Source: Acidobacteriota bacterium (lineage in GTDB: Bacteria > Acidobacteriota > Vicinamibacteria > Vicinamibacterales > UBA2999). Taken from it: DNA of 64,000 bases. Of this stretch, positions 58,228 to 64,000 are shown piece by piece. A model generated the notes under the pieces. That model ran no database searches. It was not told the origin of the DNA and saw only the letters and a program-made list of their open reading frames with translations. Position 1 is the stretch's first letter. Every line of letters starts with the position of its first letter. The stretch covers positions 1 to 64,000 of the forward strand of contig JAEUQR010000083.1 in assembly GCA_016789705.1 (NCBI GenBank), given 5' to 3'. The position numbers and the translations under genes are program-made.

Positions 58228-60264
58228 ATGGCCACCACCAGCTCACCCCGGAATCCTTCGCACCTGCTCGTGCCGGTCGCGCTCCTCGCGGTCGTCATGC
58301 TCATGGTGGTGCCGCTGCCGCCGCTGCTGCTCGACCTGCTGCTGTCGATCGACATCGGCCTCTCGGTCGTGCTGCTGCTGACCGTGGTCTACGTGAAGCA
58401 GCCGGTCGAGTTCTCGGTCTTCCCGTCGCTGCTCCTGCTGCTCACGCTGCTGCGCCTGGCGCTCAACGTCGCCGCCACGCGCCTCATCCTCATGCACGGC
58501 CACGAGGGCGTCGAAGCGGCCGGCCACGTCATCATGGCCTTCGGCCAGTTCGTCGTCGGCGGCAACTTCGTCGTCGGCATCGTCGTGTTCCTCGTCCTCA
58601 TCGCCATCCAGTTCATCGTCATCAACCACGGCGCGGTGCGCATCTCGGAAGTGACGGCGCGGTTCACACTCGATGCCATGCCCGGGCGCCAGATGGCCAT
58701 CGACGCCGACCTGAACGCCGGCGCCATCGACGAAGCCGAGGCGCGGCTGCGCCGCGACCGCGTGCGGCGTGAAGCCGACTTCTACGGCTCGATGGACGGC
58801 GCCATCCGCTTCACCCAGCGTGACGCCCTCGCCGCCATCCTCATCACCGGCGTCAACATCGCCGCCGGCCTCGTCATCGGCGTGCTGCAGCACGGCGTCG
58901 ATCTCGCGACCGCGGCGCAGACCTACACCATCCTGACCATCGGCGAAGGCCTCGTCACCGCGATCCCGGCCCTGCTCGTGTCGATGTCGGGCGGTCTCAT
59001 CACGACCCGCGCGGCCTCCGAATCGCACCTCGGCGACGACGTCGCCGACCAGTTGCTCGCGCGCTGGCGTCCGCTGGCCGCGGCGGCCGCCGCCCTCGTG
59101 GCCCTGGCGCTCATCCCCGGCCTGCCGAAGTTCGCCTTCATCACCGTGGCGCTCGTGCTCGGCGGGGCTGCGTACGTCACGAAGAACGCGGTGGCGAAGC
59201 CGGCCGCGCCGGCCGCCGCCACGCCGCCGCCGGCGCCCGATGCGCTCGACGGCGGGGTGAACATCGATCCGCTCGGTGTGGAAGTGGGCTACGCGCTCGT
59301 GTCGCTCGTGGACGAAGCGCAGGGCGGCACGCTGCTCGCGCGCATCCGTTCGGTGCGGCGCCAGATTGCGACCGAGACGGGCGTGGTCGTGCCGGCCGTG
59401 CACGTGGCCGACAACCTCCAGCTCGGCCCTCGCCAGTACACGATTCTCGTGAAGGGCGTCGAAGTGGCGCGCGGCGAGCTCTACGCCGACCGCCTCCTCG
59501 CCATCAACCCGGGCACCGCCGGCGGCGGCCTCGAGGGCGTGCAGACGCGGGAACCGGCGTTCGGCCTGCCGGCGCTCTGGATCGGCATCGAGCAGCGCGA
59601 CCGCGCCTCGGCGGCCGGCTACACGGTGGTCGACCCGACGACGGCCCTCTCGACGCACCTCTCCGAGACCATCCGCGTGTTCCTGCCGGAGCTGCTGACC
59701 CGGCAGCACACGAAGGAACTCGTGGACCGCGTGGCGCAGACCTCGCCCAAGCTCATCGAGGAACTGGTGCCCAAGATTGCCTCGATTGGCGACATCCAGC
59801 GCGTGCTGCGCCAGTTGCTGCGCGAGCGCGTGTCGATTCGCGACCTGACGACCATCCTCGAAGCCGTGGCGGACGCGGCGCCGGGCGCCAAGGACACCGA
59901 CGGCGTCGCCGAGGCCGTGCGCGCCGCCATCGGGCGCTCGATCTGCCGGCCCTACCAGACCGACCGCGACGAGCTGCCGGCCATCTCGCTCTCGCCGGCG
60001 CTCGAGGAGCGGCTGGTCGCCTCGATCGTCAAGACCGAGCACGGCGCGGTGCTGGCCATCGACCCGACACAGGCGCAGCGTCTGGCCTCACGCATCGGCG
60101 AGATCTTCGCCGGGGCGGTGGCACAACCTGTGCTCTTGTGCACACCGACGTTGCGTCCACACATCTGGCGGCTCTTCGCCAGGGTGCTGCCGCATCTGGG
60201 TGTGCTGTCGCACAACGAAGTGCCGGCGCAAGTGCACGTGGCTTCGATTGCGACGCTGGATTGA
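58228..60264 (+). CDS. flhA: Flagellar export gate protein FlhA
   Basis: This 678-residue protein has about eight membrane helices in the first 320 residues and the FHIPEP-type region (TARFTLDAMPGRQMAIDADLNAGAIDEAEARLRRDRV) followed by a cytoplasmic domain (PLGVEVGYALVSLVDEAQGG, ELLTRQHTKELVDRVAQTSPKLIEELVP). It forms the nonameric export ring. It ends two bases before the flhF ATG. Confidence 0.97.
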   Translation: MATTSSPRNPSHLLVPVALLAVVMLMVVPLPPLLLDLLLSIDIGLSVVLLLTVVYVKQPVEFSVFPSLLLLLTLLRLALNVAATRLILMHGHEGVEAAGHVIMAFGQFVVGGNFVVGIVVFLVLIAIQFIVINHGAVRISEVTARFTLDAMPGRQMAIDADLNAGAIDEAEARLRRDRVRREADFYGSMDGAIRFTQRDALAAILITGVNIAAGLVIGVLQHGVDLATAAQTYTILTIGEGLVTAIPALLVSMSGGLITTRAASESHLGDDVADQLLARWRPLAAAAAALVALALIPGLPKFAFITVALVLGGAAYVTKNAVAKPAAPAAATPPPAPDALDGGVNIDPLGVEVGYALVSLVDEAQGGTLLARIRSVRRQIATETGVVVPAVHVADNLQLGPRQYTILVKGVEVARGELYADRLLAINPGTAGGGLEGVQTREPAFGLPALWIGIEQRDRASAAGYTVVDPTTALSTHLSETIRVFLPELLTRQHTKELVDRVAQTSPKLIEELVPKIASIGDIQRVLRQLLRERVSIRDLTTILEAVADAAPGAKDTDGVAEAVRAAIGRSICRPYQTDRDELPAISLSPALEERLVASIVKTEHGAVLAIDPTQAQRLASRIGEIFAGAVAQPVLLCTPTLRPHIWRLFARVLPHLGVLSHNEVPAQVHVASIATLD

Positions 60265-60265
60265 C

Positions 60266-61279
60266 ATGCTGCAGGTCAAAGAGTTCCGCCAACCCACGGT
60301 TCGTGACGCCTTTCAGGCGATTCGCGAGGAATTCGGCCCGAGCGCGGTCGTGCTCGAGAGCGGGCTCGTGAGCGCCCGCGGCTGGCGCGGCTGGGTCGGG
60401 ATGCGCGAGGTGCGCGTGACGGCCCAGGCGCCCGAAGGCTGGGACGCCGACCGCGAGTGCCGGCCGGCCGTTCCGGAGCGTCGGCCCGCCGACACCCCCG
60501 CGCCGGCGAGCAGCCTCGCCGCCCGCCTTGCCGCTGCCGGCATCGACCCGGACCTGGCCGAGTCGGTGGCCGCCGGGGTGCCGGCGAAGCAGCAGCGCAA
60601 CCTGACGGCCGACGGCGTCCGCCGGCATCTGGCGGCGTTCCTCACGCCGCAGGCCGCCGGCGCCGAAGCCTTCGCCAGAGTCGAGGTCTTCGTCGGACCG
60701 CCCGGCGTCGGCAAGACGACCACCATCGCCAAGATCGCCGCGCAGGAGAAGGTGCGCAGGAAGCGCGCCCTGGGCGTGGTCGCGGCCGATGCGTTCCGCG
60801 CCGGCGCGGTGGAGCAGCTGCGGACCTACGCCGCCATCATCGGCGCGCCGTTCCGCACCGCCCGCACCATCGACGACATCGACCAGGCGATCGCCGCCTC
60901 GCGGCAGACGCTGCTCGTCGACACGGCCGGCCGTTCGCCCAAGGACGACGACGTGCGCGACCTGCGCCGCATGCTCGCCCGCCGCGAGGGCGTGCGCACC
61001 CACCTCGTGATTCCGGCCGACACGTCGGTGTCGTCGGCGCGGCGGATCGTCGAGCGGTTCGCCGACACGCAGCCCGACCGCGTGGTCGTGTCGCGGCTCG
61101 ACGAAGCGGCGGCGCCGGCGGCGCTCCTCACCTGGCTGCTCACGAGCGGCCTGCAGATTTCCTACGTGACCACCGGCCAGCGCGTCCCCGAAGACCTCGA
61201 GCGCGCCACGCCGGAGGTCCTCGCGGCGGTGCTGCTCGGCGACGAGCCCGGTGTGCCGGCGGCGATGGGCCTGGCGTGA
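60266..61279 (+). CDS. flhF: Flagellar SRP-like GTPase FlhF
   Basis: This 337-residue GTPase sets flagellar number or position. The N-terminal B domain (MLQVKEFRQPTVRDAFQAIREEFG) and linker precede the G domain: P-loop GPPGVGKTTT (144-153), VVAADAFRAGAVEQLRTYA and LLVDTAGRSPKDDD. It is followed by fliA without the usual flhG in between. FlhF alone could act if the MinD-type partner is encoded elsewhere. Confidence 0.94.
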   Translation: MLQVKEFRQPTVRDAFQAIREEFGPSAVVLESGLVSARGWRGWVGMREVRVTAQAPEGWDADRECRPAVPERRPADTPAPASSLAARLAAAGIDPDLAESVAAGVPAKQQRNLTADGVRRHLAAFLTPQAAGAEAFARVEVFVGPPGVGKTTTIAKIAAQEKVRRKRALGVVAADAFRAGAVEQLRTYAAIIGAPFRTARTIDDIDQAIAASRQTLLVDTAGRSPKDDDVRDLRRMLARREGVRTHLVIPADTSVSSARRIVERFADTQPDRVVVSRLDEAAAPAALLTWLLTSGLQISYVTTGQRVPEDLERATPEVLAAVLLGDEPGVPAAMGLA

Positions 61280-61316
61280 TGGCCGGGCGGATGCACAACG
61301 ACAGGGAGCCAGGGCG

Positions 61317-62063
61317 ATGCGTGTGATGAGCGCGAATTCCGACCAGAACACCATGGTCCGCGACCAGCTGGTGATGGAACACGTCGGCCTCGTGAAGGCC
61401 ATGGCCAGCCGGCTCGCCAACCGCCTGCCGCCGCAGGTCGAGGTCTCCGAACTCGTGAGCGTGGGCGTGCTCGGCCTCATCGACGCAGCGGGCCGCTTCC
61501 GGCCGTCGCTCGGCGTGCCGTTCAGCGCCTTCGCCCGCCGCCGGATCCACGGCGCGATGCTCGACTCGCTGCGCGGCCTCGACTGGGCGCCACGCGCCGT
61601 GCGCAAGCTGCGGCGGGATGTCGATGCGGCGATCGCCAACCTCCGCTTCGAGCTCGGCCGTGAGCCGGAAGCCGCCGACATCGCCCGTGCCCTCGACGTG
61701 ACTGAGAGCGACTACGAGAAGATGCTCGACCGGCTCAAGGTGGCCGAGCTGGCGTCGATCCGCCAGAGCGCCGCCTCCGAGGACGGCCACACCGCGCTCG
61801 ATGTCGAAATCGAGCCCGGCGAGGGCCCGCACGCGCGACTCGAGCGCGAAGAGATGCGGCGGCTGCTCGCCGGCGCCATCACCGATCTGCCCGAACGCGA
61901 GCGGCAGATTCTCGCCCTGTATTACGACGAGGAGCTGACGCTGGCGGAAATCGGCCAGGTCATCGGCGTCGGCGAATCGCGGGTGTCGCAGCTGCGCAGC
62001 CAAGCCATCGCCCGCCTGCGCTCGGTGCTCGCCACGCGGATGACGCGAAAGGATGCGGCGTAG
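61317..62063 (+). CDS. fliA: Flagellar sigma factor FliA (sigma-28)
   Basis: This 248-residue sigma factor has region 2 (EHVGLVKAMASRLANRLPPQVEVSELVSVGVLGLIDAAGRF and FSAFARRRIHGAMLDSLRGLDWAPRAVR), region 3 (LGREPEAADIARALDV) and region 4 (ITDLPERERQILALYYDEELTLAEIGQVIGVGESRVSQLRSQAI). It should direct late flagellar genes such as those for the filament, which are outside the window. The start is ATG 61317; ATG 61326 is an alternative. Confidence 0.94.
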   Translation: MRVMSANSDQNTMVRDQLVMEHVGLVKAMASRLANRLPPQVEVSELVSVGVLGLIDAAGRFRPSLGVPFSAFARRRIHGAMLDSLRGLDWAPRAVRKLRRDVDAAIANLRFELGREPEAADIARALDVTESDYEKMLDRLKVAELASIRQSAASEDGHTALDVEIEPGEGPHARLEREEMRRLLAGAITDLPERERQILALYYDEELTLAEIGQVIGVGESRVSQLRSQAIARLRSVLATRMTRKDAA

Positions 62064-62067
62064 GCCC

Positions 62068-63051
62068 GTGAGCAAGATTCTGTCGCAGGACGAGATCGAC
62101 GCGCTGCTGTCGGCGCCGATGACCGTCGATCGCACCGACCGCGCCGAGGCGGCGTCGCCGGCGTCGCCTGTCACCCGCTACAACTTCCGCCGGCCCGACC
62201 GCATCTCGAAGGAGCAGATCCACGCCCTGCACTTCCTGCACGAGCGCTTCGCGCGCAACGTGTCGCAGTCGCTCGCCGCCTACCTGCGCTCGATGACCGA
62301 ACTGTCCCTCGTGTCGGTCGAACAGTTCGCCTACTCCGAGTTCCTGATGTCGATGTCGGACCCGACGGCGTTCTATGCCATCTCGATGGCGCCGTTCGAC
62401 GACCTCGGCGGCCTCGAGATCAATCCCGCCGTGGCCTTCGCGATGGTCGAGCGCATGCTCGGCGGCGAAGGCAAGGGCGCGGCCGTCGAACGCGCGCTCA
62501 CCGAAATCGAGCAGAACGTCATCGACTCGGCCGTGAAGATCCTGCTCGACTCGCTCAGCGACACGTGGCGCCCGGTGGTCGAGCTGACCTTCGGCATCCG
62601 CGGCCGTGAGACGCGTCCGCAGATGCTGCAGGTGGCCTCGCCGAACGACACCGTCGTGATGCTGGTGTTCGACATGCGCATCGGCGAGGCGCAGGGCATG
62701 CTGAGCCTGTGCCTGCCGGCGAGCGTGGTCGAGAAGACCGACTCGCACTTCGCCGGCGCGCTCGACCGGCAGCGCCGCGAGCCCATCGGCAGGGAACGCC
62801 TGTGGCTCCACGAGAACCTGGCGCGCGTGCCGATGCCGCTCAGCGCCGTGCTCGAAACGCGCTGCACGACGCGCGAAATGGTGGAACTCCGGACCGGCGA
62901 CGTGTTGTCCCTCGGCGTGCCCACCAGCCGGCCGCTCGATCTGCGCGTCGGCCGCACCCTGAAGTTCCGCGGCCAGCCGGCCGCGCACGGCGGGCGGACG
63001 AGTGTCGTCGTCTCGCACCGTTGCGATGGCGCCGGCGTGGCGGAGGCATGA
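62068..63051 (+). CDS. fliM: Flagellar motor switch protein FliM
   Basis: This 327-residue C-ring protein begins at a GTG. The N-terminal CheY-binding peptide is SKILSQDEIDALL. The CheC-like middle domain (FLHERFARNVSQSLAAYLRSM, GGLEINPAVAFAMVERMLGGEGKG) and C-terminal SpoA domain follow. In many bacteria it sits between fliL and fliN; here it has moved after fliA. It ends one base before the next ATG. Confidence 0.96.
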   Translation: MSKILSQDEIDALLSAPMTVDRTDRAEAASPASPVTRYNFRRPDRISKEQIHALHFLHERFARNVSQSLAAYLRSMTELSLVSVEQFAYSEFLMSMSDPTAFYAISMAPFDDLGGLEINPAVAFAMVERMLGGEGKGAAVERALTEIEQNVIDSAVKILLDSLSDTWRPVVELTFGIRGRETRPQMLQVASPNDTVVMLVFDMRIGEAQGMLSLCLPASVVEKTDSHFAGALDRQRREPIGRERLWLHENLARVPMPLSAVLETRCTTREMVELRTGDVLSLGVPTSRPLDLRVGRTLKFRGQPAAHGGRTSVVVSHRCDGAGVAEA

Positions 63052-63052
63052 C

Positions 63053-63835
63053 ATGGCCACCCAGATGACAACTGACACCCTCCGGCTGGCACTGGCGGAG
63101 GAGTTCCGCGCCGCGGTCGAAGCCGTCGTCGGCCACGTGCTCACGACCACCGAGGCGCCGGCGGCGGGCGGCGTCGGCTGGAGCACCCCGATCGTGGCCT
63201 CGGGCGTCGTCGACGGGCAGCTCACGGTGTGGGTGGACGAGGCCGGCGTCACCGCGATTGCGCGGGCGATGCTGGGCATGGACGAGGCGCCGGAGCCGAG
63301 TGTCGCCGCTGACATGCTGAAGGGCCTCTGGGCGCAGGCCGCCGCCGCGACCGCGATCAAGGACGGCTTCGAGGGACTGTCCCTCGTGCCCGGTCCGACG
63401 ACGGCCGGCACGTTGCCGGCGCCTGGCGCGGGAATCGCCATCACCAATGGCGCGGAGACGCTCGCCACGTTGACGATGACCGGTGCGGTGACGGCGGGGC
63501 GCGGTGTGTCGGCCGGCGCGCCGGCCGCCTCGGGACCGCCGGCGGGCGCCGGCGCCGGGCGCACCGAGTACCCGGGCAATCTCGCGGCGCTGCTCGACAT
63601 CGACCTGCCGCTCGTCGTGCGCTTCGCGCGCACCGAGATGTCGCTGCGCGCGCTGGCGCAGCTCGGCCCGGGCTCGATGGTGGACATGGGCCGTTCGCCC
63701 GATGCGCCCGTCCAGCTGCTCATCGGCTCCCAGGTCGTCGCCGAGGGCGAAGTCGTGGTCGTGGCCGGCAACTACGGCGTGCGGATCACGAGTCTCGTGA
63801 GCCCCGCCGACCGACTGAGAGCGATGGAGCTATGA
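63053..63835 (+). CDS. FliN/FliY-like flagellar motor switch protein
   Basis: This 260-residue protein has an N-terminal CheC/FliY-like domain (about 5-130: EEFRAAVEAVVGHVL, LTVWVDEAGVTAIARAMLGMDE) and a C-terminal SpoA domain (about 180-255: LAALLDIDLPLVVRFARTEMSLRALAQLGPGSMVDMGR, VVAEGEVVVVAGNYGVRITSLVSP), joined by a Gly/Ala/Pro linker. The architecture is like FliY without the N-terminal FliM-type peptide. It follows fliM, so it may be the main C-ring partner, with the short FliN at 54770 as a second copy. Confidence 0.88.
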   Translation: MATQMTTDTLRLALAEEFRAAVEAVVGHVLTTTEAPAAGGVGWSTPIVASGVVDGQLTVWVDEAGVTAIARAMLGMDEAPEPSVAADMLKGLWAQAAAATAIKDGFEGLSLVPGPTTAGTLPAPGAGIAITNGAETLATLTMTGAVTAGRGVSAGAPAASGPPAGAGAGRTEYPGNLAALLDIDLPLVVRFARTEMSLRALAQLGPGSMVDMGRSPDAPVQLLIGSQVVAEGEVVVVAGNYGVRITSLVSPADRLRAMEL

Positions 63836-64000
63836 CCCCTGTGCTGACCCCGATGGCGGCCGCGGCCGCCGGCCTGGCCGTGCTGTTCGTCGTCCAGATC
63901 GTGCTGCTCTGGAAGCTCGCGCGCTCGACGCGCGTGACCGCCGACGCGACCGCCCGCGTCGCCCAGCTCACCGCGGCCCTCGAACTGCTGACGGATACCA
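63832..64000 (+). CDS. Membrane-anchored protein, start only (cut by window edge)
   Basis: The ATG at 63832 overlaps the preceding stop. The 56 visible residues have a hydrophobic segment (MAAAAAGLAVLFVVQIVLLW) and then a charged helical part (LARSTRVTADATARVAQLTAAL). It is probably an accessory protein of the flagellar operon; the family cannot be stated from this fragment. Confidence 0.6.
   Translation, partial: MTPVLTPMAAAAAGLAVLFVVQIVLLWKLARSTRVTADATARVAQLTAALELLTDT

Overview
The window is about 70% GC and carries no rRNA, tRNA, CRISPR or insertion-sequence signature. Its gene content points to an Acidobacteriota bacterium, most likely of the Vicinamibacteria type: a VWFA protein of the acidobacterial family, a large Oar-like TonB-dependent receptor with a carboxypeptidase-regulatory N-terminus, a DUF5916 outer-membrane protein, and NtrC/sigma-54 control of motility. 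Taxonomy is inferred from gene families only.

Bases 1-7400 hold a secreted protein cut by the left edge, two small unknown genes, and the most unusual locus: an NAD-linked formate dehydrogenase. Its catalytic half (1860-3755) reads through an in-frame UGA as selenocysteine, supported by a hairpin whose GGUCU loop begins at the same distance from the UGA as in E. coli fdhF. The N-terminal iron-sulfur half of the same subunit is a separate gene (5651-6571), placed after a NuoE-NuoF fusion (3768-5654). The alpha subunit is therefore split and its halves are in permuted order. Bases 7400-29940 are housekeeping and envelope genes: gamma-glutamyltransferase, a collagen-like secreted protein, rhodanese, a phosphoesterase/phosphopantetheinyl transferase pair, glpFK, an RNA methyltransferase, the VWFA protein, NAD synthetase, a LOG protein, DUF5916, the TonB-dependent receptor and a PhoD-like phosphatase.

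Bases 29937-43681 form a signalling island: three hybrid histidine kinases, a GAF/PAS kinase, a minimal kinase-like protein, three HDOD-containing proteins (one with EAL, one with a receiver), a sigma-54 activator with GAFTGA, and a CheY-like regulator. Two of the hybrid kinases are close paralogues.

Bases 43752-64000 are one flagellar operon on the + strand: flgBC-fliEFGHIJ-flgD-x-flgE-fliK-(EF-hand protein)-fliL-fliN-fliOPQR-flhBAF-fliA-fliM-fliN/Y-x, continuing past the right edge. A sigma-54 type promoter lies directly before flgB and a second candidate lies in the flgD-flgE gap; the NtrC-family protein encoded just upstream is the obvious candidate activator. Notable features are an EF-hand protein inside the operon, a FlgD of only 95 residues, two separate FliN-like proteins, and no flhG between flhF and fliA. 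Many other genes in the window have a TANNNT box only 5-8 bases before the start codon, which suggests leaderless transcription is common here.
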